Assembly: GCA_946499505.1 (NCBI GenBank)
Contig: CAMMSL010000006.1
Location: 1 to 64,000, forward strand
Length of the DNA stretch: 64,000 bases
DNA from: an uncultured Lachnoclostridium sp.
GTDB taxonomy: Bacteria > Bacillota > Clostridia > Lachnospirales > Lachnospiraceae
Reading direction: 5' to 3'
In this document: piece after piece, positions 52,436-60,954 of the stretch
How the letters are laid out: the number at the start of each line of letters is the position of its first letter
How positions within the stretch are numbered: the first letter of the stretch is position 1
Made by a program: the position numbers and the translations under genes
Notes under the pieces: generated by a model
The model's database searches: none
The model's input: only the letters and a program-made list of their open reading frames with translations
Told to the model about the DNA's origin: nothing

Positions 52436-53874
52436 AACAGAGTGAACAGGATCAGAGAAACGTACAGTCAGCGCAAAACGGCGGTACCGGAGAAAGCAGC
52501 AAAGAATTCCTCCGGACGGAGCCGCTGGGCAGACTGCTCCTTAAGCTGGCGCTGCCGACTGTGGCTGCCCAGCTGATCAATATGCTTTACAACATTGTAG
52601 ACAGGATCTATATCGGACATATTCCGGAGATCGGCGCAACAGCCCTGACAGGTGTGGGTGTCTGCATGCCGCTGATCATGATCGTCTCGGCTTTTGCGGC
52701 GCTGGTGGGCTATGGCGGAGCTCCCCGTGCCTCTATATTCATGGGAAAGAAAGAGAAAGAATCGGCAGAGAAGACGCTGGGAAACTGTTTTGTACTCCAG
52801 ATTATCATATCTGTCATACTCACGGCTGTCCTGCTGATCTGGAACCGGGATTTCCTTATGGCATTCGGTGCAAGCGAGAATACCATTGAATATGGCGTCA
52901 GCTATATGAACATTTATGCACTTGGAACAATCTTTGTAGAGCTTACGCTCGGTATGAATGCATTCATCACGGCACAGGGATTTGCGAAGACAGGAATGCT
53001 TTCCGTGCTGATCGGTGCAGTTGCCAATATCATTCTGGATCCTATATTCATTTTCGGATTTAACATGGATGTGCGGGGAGCCGCGCTTGCCACGATTATC
53101 TCTCAGGCGCTTTCCTGTATCTGGGTTGTCAGCTTCCTGTGCGGGAAGAAGACTTTCCTGAAGATAAAGAGAGGAAATCTGGGGCTTACGCCGAAGATCA
53201 TTCTTCCCTGTCTGGCGCTGGGAGCTGCAACCTTTATCATGCAGGCAAGCGAGAGTGTGATCTCGGTGTGCTTTAACAGTTCTCTCCAGAATTACGGAGG
53301 AGATATTGCCGTAGGGGCTATGACGATCCTGACAAGCGTAATGCAGTTCGCCATGCTTCCCCTTCAGGGGCTGGGGCAGGGAGCTCAGCCGATCATCAGT
53401 TACTGTTACGGAGCCGGGGATTCCGGAAGAGTGCGTGCGGCTTTTAAGCTGCTGCTTAAAGCAAGCCTGTGCTATTCGGTTCTCCTGTGGCTACTGGTCA
53501 TGGTATTTCCGGGAGGATTCGCGGCCATGTTTACTTCGGACGGACAGCTGATGGAATATACGAAGACAGCGCTTCGGATCTATATGGGTTCCATGTTCCT
53601 GTTTGGTATACAGATGGCATGCCAGATGACATTTAACGCTCTGGGAAAAGCGGCGGAATCTATCATAGTCGCTGTGATGAGAAAGTTTATTCTTCTGATC
53701 CCGCTGATCTATATCATGCCCCGGATTATCCGCTCAAACCAGACGATGGCTGTATATATGGCAGAACCCATCGCGGATCTTCTGGCAGTGACATTTACAG
53801 CAATTCTCTTTACAGTACAGTTTAAGAAAACGCTGAAAAATATAAATAAGCAGGCAAAAGGAGATTTCACATGA
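52432..53874 (+). CDS. MATE-family multidrug/cation antiporter
   Basis: A 480-residue, 12-helix MATE exporter driven by Na+ or H+. After a polar ~35-residue start, helix 1 reads LLLKLALPTVAAQLINMLYNIVDRIYIGHI, the family's first signature, followed by TALTGVGVCMPLIMIVSAFAALVGYGGAPRASI. The second half repeats the fold with LPLQGLGQGAQPIISYCYGAGD near residue 325. The start at 52432 overlaps the MarR stop as ATGA; an ATG two codons earlier is also possible. Its stop overlaps the next gene by 4 bases. Confidence 0.9.
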   Translation: MKQSEQDQRNVQSAQNGGTGESSKEFLRTEPLGRLLLKLALPTVAAQLINMLYNIVDRIYIGHIPEIGATALTGVGVCMPLIMIVSAFAALVGYGGAPRASIFMGKKEKESAEKTLGNCFVLQIIISVILTAVLLIWNRDFLMAFGASENTIEYGVSYMNIYALGTIFVELTLGMNAFITAQGFAKTGMLSVLIGAVANIILDPIFIFGFNMDVRGAALATIISQALSCIWVVSFLCGKKTFLKIKRGNLGLTPKIILPCLALGAATFIMQASESVISVCFNSSLQNYGGDIAVGAMTILTSVMQFAMLPLQGLGQGAQPIISYCYGAGDSGRVRAAFKLLLKASLCYSVLLWLLVMVFPGGFAAMFTSDGQLMEYTKTALRIYMGSMFLFGIQMACQMTFNALGKAAESIIVAVMRKFILLIPLIYIMPRIIRSNQTMAVYMAEPIADLLAVTFTAILFTVQFKKTLKNINKQAKGDFT

Positions 53875-54650
53875 GCAGAACAGGGATCCGTGAAGAAAGT
53901 AAGAGAGAAGACATATTAAGATATGTACTGCAGAAGTATGGTACAAAACCGGAATATCCGTGGCGGACTACTCCCGATAATCTGGTGCTGCGCCACGGAG
54001 ACAACCGGAAGTGGTATGGACTGATCATGACTGTAAAGCGGGAAAATCTGGGACTGCCCGGAAACGGGTACATAGACATTCTGGATATCAAGTGCGATCC
54101 GGAGATGGCGGGATTTCTGACTGTGGAAAAGGGAATCCTGCCCGGTTATCATATGCACAAGGGGAACTGGATTACAATCCTGCTGGACGGCTCCGTGGAG
54201 ATGGAACAGATCTGTTCTCTTCTGGATCAGAGCTTCCTGCTCACAGCCGGCAAAAAGACATTGGCAAAGCTGCGGCTGGCCAAGAAGAAGGAGTGGCTCA
54301 TTCCTGCAAATCCGAAATACTTCGATCTGGAAGAGGCCTTTGCAAAGAGTGATACGATCAGCTGGAAGCAGAGCAGTAATATCAGTGCGGGGGATATCAT
54401 TTACATTTATATGGCGGCGCCTGTTTCCGCGATCCTGTATAAATGCGAGGCGGTAGAAGTGGATACCCCATATGATTATGAAGATGAAAATGTCCATATG
54501 AGCCGTGTCATGAAGATCCGTCTGCTTCATCGGTTTAACAGAGATCAAATGACCCGGGACAGGATGAAAGAGTACGGAGTGTATGCCGTACGGGGACCAA
54601 GGAGTGTTCCTCCGGCTCTGCAGGAGGAACTGGAAGTTATGAGCAGTTAA
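53871..54650 (+). CDS. MmcQ/YjbR protein fused to an EVE/PUA-like domain
   Basis: A 259-residue two-domain protein. Residues ~10-125 match the MmcQ/YjbR (DUF419, CyaY-like fold) family: ILRYVLQKYGTKPEYPW, then NRKWYGLIMTV, CDPEMAGFL, GYHMHKGNWITILLD and ICSLLDQSFLLT. Residues ~135-255 begin KKEWLIPANPKYFDLEEAF and continue ISWKQSSNISAGDIIYIYMAAPVSAILYKC, a layout like EVE/ASCH-type PUA domains that bind modified bases or RNA. The molecular role of the fusion is not known. It is translationally coupled to the MATE gene (ATGA), which places a possible nucleic acid-binding protein in a drug efflux operon. Confidence 0.78.
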   Translation: MSRTGIREESKREDILRYVLQKYGTKPEYPWRTTPDNLVLRHGDNRKWYGLIMTVKRENLGLPGNGYIDILDIKCDPEMAGFLTVEKGILPGYHMHKGNWITILLDGSVEMEQICSLLDQSFLLTAGKKTLAKLRLAKKKEWLIPANPKYFDLEEAFAKSDTISWKQSSNISAGDIIYIYMAAPVSAILYKCEAVEVDTPYDYEDENVHMSRVMKIRLLHRFNRDQMTRDRMKEYGVYAVRGPRSVPPALQEELEVMSS

Positions 54651-54665
54651 CTGCGGAGGATATCT

Positions 54666-55340
54666 ATGACTCAGTTTGCAATTGAACAGAAACACATATC
54701 TGTCTATCCATGTGACGAACCGGACAGGCCGGTGATTTATCTAAATACCTTTGAGGGAGAAGGCGGGCAGGTGCTGCGTCTTCTAAGGGACAATGGCTGT
54801 CCGCCGTTTACGCTTGTATCTGTCAGTAATCTCGACTGGAACCATGATATGCCGCCGTGGGAGATCCCGCCGGTCTTCAAAAATGCCGAACCATGCACAG
54901 GAGGGGCAGATGATTATCTGAAAATTTTTATCGAAAGGATTGTGCCGGAAGCTGAAAAGGAGATCAGGGGAACTGTATTGTGGCGCGGCATTGCAGGTTA
55001 CTCACTTGCAGGACTCTTTGCACTGTATTCTCTGTATCAGACTGACGTTTTTTCAAGAGCTGCCAGTATGTCCGGTTCCTTGTGGTATCCCGGAATTACA
55101 GAATATATTTCATCGCATACGATGAAAAGGATACCGGATTGCTTATACTTTTCACTGGGAAGCAAAGAAGCCAAAACACGCAATCCCTATATGAAAACCG
55201 TGCAGGAGAATACAGAGAAAATTGAAGAGTATTACAGAGAAAGAGGAATCAGCACAGTCTTTCAGCTGAATCCCGGAAATCACTATAAAGATGCTGAAAA
55301 GCGGACTGCGGCAGGGATTCACTGGCTGCTGGACAGATAG
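54666..55340 (+). CDS. Alpha/beta-hydrolase esterase (esterase D-like)
   Basis: A 224-residue cytoplasmic alpha/beta hydrolase. The nucleophile elbow GYSLAGLFALYS puts the catalytic serine near residue 118. The later strand CLYFSLGSKEAKTRNP contains the usual acid-side loop. The histidine is in NPGNHYKDAEKR near residue 210. The N-terminal strand PVIYLNTFEGEGG and VSVSNLDWNHDMPPW resemble the enterochelin esterase/esterase D group, but the protein is short. GGAGG lies before the ATG, 15 bases after the previous stop. Substrate unknown. Confidence 0.82.
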   Translation: MTQFAIEQKHISVYPCDEPDRPVIYLNTFEGEGGQVLRLLRDNGCPPFTLVSVSNLDWNHDMPPWEIPPVFKNAEPCTGGADDYLKIFIERIVPEAEKEIRGTVLWRGIAGYSLAGLFALYSLYQTDVFSRAASMSGSLWYPGITEYISSHTMKRIPDCLYFSLGSKEAKTRNPYMKTVQENTEKIEEYYRERGISTVFQLNPGNHYKDAEKRTAAGIHWLLDR

Positions 55341-55383
55341 AAGAACAGAGGAAAAACATCGTCAAAAAGTAAGCCGGAAATCA

Positions 55384-55412
55384 TTGACAAGTCTGCGGAT
55401 TCGTCCTATCAT
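55384..55412 (+). promoter_or_regulatory. Promoter before the phosphatidyltransferase gene
   Basis: TTGACA at 55384-55389, a 17-bp spacer and TATCAT at 55407-55412, 40 bp before the start at 55453. It probably gives this gene and the following LysR gene their own transcript. Confidence 0.5.
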
Positions 55413-55452
55413 CTTACCCATACGACAGGATGAATTATATGGGAGGAAACGA

Positions 55453-56076
55453 ATGAAACCTGAATCAGGAAATATGAAAGAAGAAATAAAATCTCAGAAT
55501 ATAAAAGAAGGAAATACAGACAATTCGCAGAGCAGGATACTGACGATACCAAATCTGCTCTCGCTTTTCCGGTTGTGTTTAATCCCGGTATTTATGTGGC
55601 TGTACTGTGTGGAAAAGAATTATCTGTGGACGGGGATCGTGCTGATCATATCCGGACTTACAGATACTGTGGACGGGATCATTGCAAGAAAATTCAATAT
55701 GATAAGTGATCTTGGTAAAGTCCTTGATCCGATCGCGGACAAAGTGACACAGGCGGCCATGCTGTTCTGCCTGCTCACACGTTTCCCTCTGATGATCGCA
55801 CCGCTTGCCCTTATGGTAGTGAAAGAGTTCTTCATGGGAGTAACCGGTCTTATGGTGATCCAGAAGACGGGAAAGGTATTCGGTGCAGACTGGCATGGAA
55901 AGGTCAATACATGGCTTCTCTATGCTATGATGATCCTTCATGTGTTCTGGTATAATATTCCGGATATTGTATCAAAAGTGCTGATCGGAATCTGTGTTGT
56001 CATGATGCTGATCTCACTGGTGCTCTATGGACGCCACAACCTGAAAGCTTTAAGAGAGACGGGAACAGAAAAATGA
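55453..56076 (+). CDS. pgsA-like: CDP-alcohol phosphatidyltransferase (PgsA-like)
   Basis: A 207-residue membrane enzyme that transfers a phosphatidyl group from CDP-diacylglycerol to an alcohol, most likely glycerol-3-phosphate. The full catalytic motif is visible: DGIIAR, then DLGKVLD and PIAD (the D-G-x2-A-R-x8-G-x3-D-x3-D pattern) at residues ~76-98. About five helices follow LTIPNLLSLFRLCLIPVFMWLY. The ATG at 55453 follows GGGAGG and leaves a ~28-residue polar N-terminal tail that is unusual for PgsA. It overlaps the next LysR gene as ATGA. It may be an accessory copy rather than the housekeeping gene. Confidence 0.88.
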   Translation: MKPESGNMKEEIKSQNIKEGNTDNSQSRILTIPNLLSLFRLCLIPVFMWLYCVEKNYLWTGIVLIISGLTDTVDGIIARKFNMISDLGKVLDPIADKVTQAAMLFCLLTRFPLMIAPLALMVVKEFFMGVTGLMVIQKTGKVFGADWHGKVNTWLLYAMMILHVFWYNIPDIVSKVLIGICVVMMLISLVLYGRHNLKALRETGTEK

Positions 56077-56999
56077 CACTGACCCAGTTGAACTATATTA
56101 TTACAATAGCTGAGACAAAATCGATAAATAAGGCTGCGGAACAGTTATATGTCTCCCAGCCTTCCCTGACCAGTGCCGTGCAGGAGCTGGAGAAAGAGCT
56201 GGGGATCACGCTGTTTAACCGCAGCGGCAGGGGAGTGACGCTGACCAATGACGGAGCAGAGTTCCTTTTGTACGCAAGACAGCTCTACGGGCAGTACGAG
56301 ACGATCCTGGAGAAATACGGGGAGAACGGATCCCTGAAGAAGAAATTCGGCGTGTCCACCCAGCATTATTCCTTTGCCGTGAAAGCATTCGTGGATATGG
56401 CGAAACAATTCGATATGTCAAAATATGAGTTCGCTATCCGGGAGACAAAGACTGCGGAAGTGATCAGTGACGTCAGCACTATGAAAAGTGAGATCGGAGT
56501 CCTGTATCTCAGTGATTTTAACCGGAAGAGCATGGAGAAGCTGCTACGCTCGGCCGGGCTGGAGTTTCATCATCTGATCGACTGTCAGGCATATGTGTAC
56601 TTATGGAAAAATCATCCGCTGGCGAAAGAAGAGTCTATCAGCTTCAGCCAGCTTTCCGACTATCCATGTCTTGCGTTCGAGCAGGGGGACAACAGTTCTT
56701 TTTATCTTGCGGAAGAGATTCTCTCTACCAACGAATATCCAAGGATCATCCGTGCAAATGACAGGGCGACCATGCTGAATCTGATGGTCGGGCTGAACGG
56801 ATATACGCTCTGTTCCGGGATCATCTGCGAGGAACTCAACGGCAATGAATTTGCAGCTGTTCCGTTCCGGGATGATGAGGAGAATCACAACAGCGTCATG
56901 GAGATCGGCTATGTTGTGAGGAAAAATACGATGCCGGGGAAAATGGGAAAGCTGTATATCGAGGCGCTGAAGAAGTATCTGGGGATTATAAATAGCTGA
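56073..56999 (+). CDS. LysR-family regulator
   Basis: A 308-residue LysR protein with the start overlapping the preceding stop (ATGA). The helix-turn-helix reads KSINKAAEQLYVSQPSLTSAVQELEKELG and the wing LFNRSGRGVTLT. The co-inducer domain spans residues ~90-300; its start, KFGVSTQHYSFAVKAFVDMAKQ, is like the CysB/MetR-type Firmicute regulators. It is cotranscribed with the phosphatidyltransferase. Its 3' end overlaps the convergent HipA-like gene by 14 bases. Confidence 0.87.
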   Translation: MTLTQLNYIITIAETKSINKAAEQLYVSQPSLTSAVQELEKELGITLFNRSGRGVTLTNDGAEFLLYARQLYGQYETILEKYGENGSLKKKFGVSTQHYSFAVKAFVDMAKQFDMSKYEFAIRETKTAEVISDVSTMKSEIGVLYLSDFNRKSMEKLLRSAGLEFHHLIDCQAYVYLWKNHPLAKEESISFSQLSDYPCLAFEQGDNSSFYLAEEILSTNEYPRIIRANDRATMLNLMVGLNGYTLCSGIICEELNGNEFAAVPFRDDEENHNSVMEIGYVVRKNTMPGKMGKLYIEALKKYLGIINS

Positions 57000-58122
57000 T
57001 GCCTCCTCTGGACAGGATTTTTCCTTTTAGGTCATGCGCATGGACAAATCCTTGAAGTTCAAGATCAATCACTGCTTTATTGAGGGCCTCATGAAAATGA
57101 GATACCATTGTATCAAATCGTTTCATCGCCAGATTAGTACCTAATCCGATATGTTTTGCTTCTGCTTCAAATGACTGTCTTGTTATTTTATTGAGTTTAT
57201 ATATACCGCCAATGCTCAGAGCCATATTTTCTGTACTGCTTTCATAGATTACAGTACTGATGATATCATAGGCAGGGGCGAGCCGGATTGATTTTAAATC
57301 CGGGCTGTACAATAGAGACAGATTTTTAATATGGTTATCGGTATTCCCAACAAGATAATTGTAAATACAGATATCCCATAGCTTTAGCTGATCTGTCATT
57401 GGATCCGCCGAATAGGCCCGGAGTAATGCAAACATTCTATCCAGATAGTTTTCATGCTCCTTCTCATACTTGTTTGCTGAAGCAATACCTAGCGCCTGAG
57501 CAAAATCTTCCTGATGAAGCCGGTAAGGAACCGGAACCCCATTTATTATTCTGGCGTCAGGATGTATTTTGCGGTCATATCTTCTTGTTGCGAACAGGAC
57601 ATCGCCGTCCGAAAAATTACCAATATTTACTATGAAACTTTCTGGTATATCTATTCCTAAATTACGGGCGGTGAGAAGACACAGCTGCTCATTAGCTACA
57701 ATTTCTTGTAAACGGACATGGCTTTGCTTTACAATATGGGTGCTTGGCGCATCGCCTACGGGGAGATACCACTGATTGTTCTTTTTATCGTAATACAGAC
57801 CCACTTTTCCTGAAGCTCCGGTAAGGGATAAATGTGATTTTGTGATTAATTGTGCGGATTCTGTAGCCCCTTCTCTGGCAAGATTTTTTGCTTCAGTGTC
57901 TGTAAGCCTGCGATATTCAGGCGGAAGATACGGACTGTTTTGTGCGACTATCCTTACAGCTCCGAGACATTCATGTCCTAAACCTGCAAGAATAGACAAA
58001 TAATCGTTCTCGTCCACATGCATCCAGCTTGCTACACAGCGGCGGGTAAAACCTTCCGGAAGGAGACCGTCAAAAAATGTTTTTGTCTGTTTTGGAGAAA
58101 AGGATACTCTGGTTAGCGGCAA
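56986..58122 (-). CDS. HipA-like toxin kinase, N-terminally short
   Basis: A 378-residue HipA-family serine/threonine kinase, a toxin that phosphorylates an essential cytoplasmic target (GltX or TrpS in studied systems). It begins with FFDGLLPEGFTRRCVASW. The Gly-rich loop is HLSLTGASGKVGLYYD near residue 97, the catalytic loop YLVGNTDNHIKNLSLLY near residue 260, and the metal motif LAPAYDIIST near residue 282. About 45 residues of the usual HipA N-terminal subdomain are missing. In-frame sequence before the TTG at 58122 is only six codons back to a stop. It could be a truncated HipA or a HipT-like short kinase without HipS. The adjacent HipB-like gene is frameshifted. Confidence 0.8.
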   Translation of the reverse strand: MPLTRVSFSPKQTKTFFDGLLPEGFTRRCVASWMHVDENDYLSILAGLGHECLGAVRIVAQNSPYLPPEYRRLTDTEAKNLAREGATESAQLITKSHLSLTGASGKVGLYYDKKNNQWYLPVGDAPSTHIVKQSHVRLQEIVANEQLCLLTARNLGIDIPESFIVNIGNFSDGDVLFATRRYDRKIHPDARIINGVPVPYRLHQEDFAQALGIASANKYEKEHENYLDRMFALLRAYSADPMTDQLKLWDICIYNYLVGNTDNHIKNLSLLYSPDLKSIRLAPAYDIISTVIYESSTENMALSIGGIYKLNKITRQSFEAEAKHIGLGTNLAMKRFDTMVSHFHEALNKAVIDLELQGFVHAHDLKGKILSRGGISYL

Positions 58123-58123
58123 A

Positions 58124-58350
58124 CTATCCTCGCTTTTCTATCAGTATGTCTAATCCGAGTATATTAATGATTTTTAGCGTTTTTTCTAATTCGACCGTAG
58201 GTTTTCCACGTTCCAGGTCAGATATAAAGCTGACACTGAATCCCGTGAATTCGGATAAATATGTCTGAGTATAGTTGAGCTCTTTTCTGCGGTCGCGTAT
58301 TGCTTTACCAAGCTTTTTTGCAATAAAACATTATTAGTTCTCTTTTCCAT
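58124..58350 (-). pseudogene. HipB-like XRE antitoxin, frameshifted
   Basis: A reading of about 75 residues of an XRE helix-turn-helix antitoxin. From 58350 one frame starts MEKRTNNVLLQK. Then, across a run of six A (T on the given strand, near 58321), the frame must shift to read LGKAIRDRRKELNYTQTYLS, FTGFSVSFISDLERGKPTVE and ILGLDILIEKRG before the stop at 58124. A seventh A would restore one frame of normal HipB length. No good ribosome binding site precedes the ATG. It lies directly before the kinase gene, the normal hipBA order. Confidence 0.75.
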
Positions 58351-58390
58351 GTTACTGTAAATCGACATTTTTACAAATCATAAAGAATCG

Positions 58391-58620
58391 GATTTCATGC
58401 TTGCAGATATTGAAGCTGGGAAAGTAGGTACGGTTATAGTCAAGGACATGAGCCGGTTTATGGCTGTCTCATGGACGAGGACGAGAACTATATCGTTGAC
58501 ACGGAAACAGCGGGACTGCTCACAGCGATCCTGTGATGCGGCTCGAGGATATGTGGTACGAGAATAATATGTATCACATATTCACAAATCCCACGCTGGG
58601 ATATCATTTCTTTCCATAGA
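58391..58620 (+). pseudogene. Mobile-element debris including a serine-recombinase fragment
   Basis: Short unconnected coding scraps. From 58391 DFMLADIEAGKVGTVIVKDM matches the conserved catalytic-domain stretch of large serine recombinases. From 58471 a 21-residue end reads MDEDENYIVDTETAGLLTAI before a stop. From about 58540 RLEDMWYENNMYHIFTNPTL runs to a stop at 58618. None has a start or full domain. The last scrap overlaps the 3' end of the methyltransferase pseudogene. It marks a former integration site. Confidence 0.55.
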
Positions 58621-59401
58621 TCAGCCCGATTCCATACAGCATCCAGGGTGCCTGAACAAATCCGGGGATGAATCCCTGCCTTTCCACAAAGGGAATGTAG
58701 TGGATCTCCCCGATCCTTTCTTTTTTCAATTCTTCTATGAATTCTTCCATATCTCCATACAGTTTTTTCTGAGAAAACAGATCCTGAAAGGCAAAAGCCC
58801 CGCCTTTTTTAACGACACGCAGTGCCTCCCGGACGACTTTGCGTTTATCGGGCTGGGTGCGTACTTCGTGGAAGACAAAATTGCTGACTGCAGCGTCAAA
58901 GGCTCCGTCCGGAAATTCGAGTGCGGCCGCGTCACCTTTACAGAAGGTGAGTCTGTCTGCGACATGCTACAGACGGGCGTTCCGTTCGCATTGTTCTTTT
59001 GCATAACTCCACTCCGGACCCCAGTAGTCCATTCCCGTGATTCTGGTTCGGGGAAAACCGCGGGCACAGCGGATCGTCAGAGCGCCTGCACCGCAGCCGA
59101 TGTCAAGCAGCGTTCCATTTCCGTCCCAGTCCAGGTGGTCTACGAGATACTGATGGATTTTTCCCATAAGACCGCCTCTGCGGAAATCAAAGAGGATGCG
59201 GCAGCGCCACATATAGACAGTGAAAGCAGCAAAGAGCACAAGCAGAATTCCTCCGATGATGCTCAGAATAGCATTTTTGAGCAGAATGAGAAAAAGCAGT
59301 TCGACGATCAGCAGGACTGCAGTCATAACTGTCAGCGTCTTCATCATTGCGGCGGGAACCCAGTTCCCGTAGTCTGGTATCTGGCCTTTCGTTTGTTTCA
59401 C
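58604..59401 (-). pseudogene. SAM-dependent methyltransferase with in-frame TAG
   Basis: A reading of 265 codons starting at GTG 59401 (GAGGAGG eight bases upstream). Two N-terminal membrane segments (MMKTLTVMTAVLLIVELLFLI and ILSIIGGILLVLFAAFTVYM) are followed by a class I methyltransferase domain with the SAM loop LLDIGCGAGALTIRCA. At codon 145 (58967-58969) a TAG interrupts the reading. The same frame then continues HVADRLTFCKGDAAALEFPD and FVFHEVRTQPDKRKVVREAL, with a normal end IGLIYGKK at 58604. One base change would restore the gene. It is divergent from the radical SAM gene, and a palindrome lies between them. Confidence 0.83.
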
Positions 59402-59457
59402 AGATTTTACCTCCTCAAATAACAGCTGTTGTGTAGTAAAATGATAAATCCAAATAG

Positions 59458-59475
59458 AGTTAGAAAAGACTAACT
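59458..59475. promoter_or_regulatory. Palindrome between methyltransferase and radical SAM genes
   Basis: A perfect inverted repeat, AGTTAG-AAAAGA-CTAACT, lies midway in the 111-bp divergent intergene. It is a candidate operator shared by both genes; the regulator is unknown. Confidence 0.45.
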
Positions 59476-59512
59476 ACATAAAGTATAACAGCAGTATAAG
59501 GAAAACAGAACA

Positions 59513-60895
59513 ATGGCATTAAAAGAAAACGTTGGAGCATTTGCAGTAAAACAGGCACTTTCATATATGGATAAGGATCCGGAGAAAAACCTGCCGAAAC
59601 TTTTGGATTGGTTTGACAGGTTTGACTGGAAAGATACGCTGAAAAAACAGCGGGATACTATCCGGCAGGTAGTGCTGGATAAGGATAACAACTGGCATCA
59701 GCTTGTAATGAGCCTGTGGACGGACATTGATCCGGGCGTGAGAAACCGGATGTTTGAAAACCTGATCATCAACGGTTGTCTGCTGGGGTATCAGAGGCAG
59801 AAGGATAATAAAGAGAAATATAACTGCAATATCCCCTGGGCCATCCTTCTGGATCCCACCAGTGCATGCAACCTGAAATGCACCGGCTGCTGGGCGGCAG
59901 AGTATGGAAACCATATGAACCTGACCTATGAAGAGATGAACGATATCGTCAATCAGGGAGTTGGACTCGGTACATACATCTATCTGTTTACTGGTGGAGA
60001 GCCACTGGTGCGAAAGAAAGATATCATCCGTCTCTGTGAGGAACACCCGGACTGTGTATTCTCTGCATTCACAAACGGAACGCTGATCGATGAGGCGTTT
60101 GCAGACGAAATGCTGCGGGTGAAGAACTTCATGCCGGCCATCAGTATCGAGGGATTTGAAGATGCGACGGATTCCCGACGAGGAAATGGCACTTACCAGA
60201 AAATCATCCATGCTATGAATATTTTGAAAGAGAGAAAACTGCCCTTTGGCATTTCCTGCTGCTATACTTCCGCAAATGCGGAGGTGATCGGAAGCGAAGA
60301 ATATTTCGACCAGATGATCGATATGGGGGCGAAGTTTGCATGGTTCTTCACTTACATGCCGGTGGGAAAAGGAGCGGTAAAAGAACTGATGACAACGGCA
60401 GAGCAGCGTGAGATGATGTACCACAAGATCCGTGAGTACCGCCAGACAAAGCCGATCTTTACAGTGGACTTTTGGAACGACGGCGAGTATGTGGGAGGAT
60501 GTATCGCCGGAGGACGCTGCTACTGCCATATCAACGCCAACGGGGACATTGAGCCCTGCGCATTTATCCACTATTCGGATTCCAATATCCGGGAAAAGAG
60601 TCTGCTGGAGGCATACCAGTCACCTCTGTTCATGGGATACCATGACAATCAACCGTGGAACGATAACATGCTCCGTCCTTGTCCTGTCCTGGATAATCCG
60701 GGACGTCTGACCGAGATCGTGGAGAAGAGCAATGCGAAGAGCACGGATTATCAGAATCTGGAGAGCGCAAAGGAATTTTCTGATAAATGTGTGGAGACTG
60801 CAGAGAAATGGGCAGTCGTGGCAGACCGTCTCTGGGAGGAATCTCATGGGGGATGCGCTTCCTGTGGGAGATGTCAGAAAGCAGTGAATGAATAA
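59513..60895 (+). CDS. Radical SAM protein with SPASM-like C-terminal cysteines
   Basis: A 460-residue radical SAM enzyme. The cluster motif CNLKCTGC is near residue 118, then WAAEYGNHMNLTYEEM, the GGE motif in LFTGGEPLVRKKD near residue 160 and SISIEGF-type strand residues (AISIEGFEDATDSRRGNGTY). Toward the end, CIAGGRCYCHINANGDIEPCAFIHYS resembles the SPASM/twitch auxiliary Fe-S region, and the tail has CASCGRC. The N-terminal ~100 residues are an extra helical region. Similar proteins are frequent in Clostridia beside membrane or lipid-modifying genes, but no function is assigned. It is divergent from the methyltransferase pseudogene; a shared role is possible. Confidence 0.85.
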   Translation: MALKENVGAFAVKQALSYMDKDPEKNLPKLLDWFDRFDWKDTLKKQRDTIRQVVLDKDNNWHQLVMSLWTDIDPGVRNRMFENLIINGCLLGYQRQKDNKEKYNCNIPWAILLDPTSACNLKCTGCWAAEYGNHMNLTYEEMNDIVNQGVGLGTYIYLFTGGEPLVRKKDIIRLCEEHPDCVFSAFTNGTLIDEAFADEMLRVKNFMPAISIEGFEDATDSRRGNGTYQKIIHAMNILKERKLPFGISCCYTSANAEVIGSEEYFDQMIDMGAKFAWFFTYMPVGKGAVKELMTTAEQREMMYHKIREYRQTKPIFTVDFWNDGEYVGGCIAGGRCYCHINANGDIEPCAFIHYSDSNIREKSLLEAYQSPLFMGYHDNQPWNDNMLRPCPVLDNPGRLTEIVEKSNAKSTDYQNLESAKEFSDKCVETAEKWAVVADRLWEESHGGCASCGRCQKAVNE

Positions 60896-60954
60896 TGCAG
60901 CAAAAGGTGCTATAATCCCTATCAGATATAAAATACGGGGAAGGAGAGGCGGCT

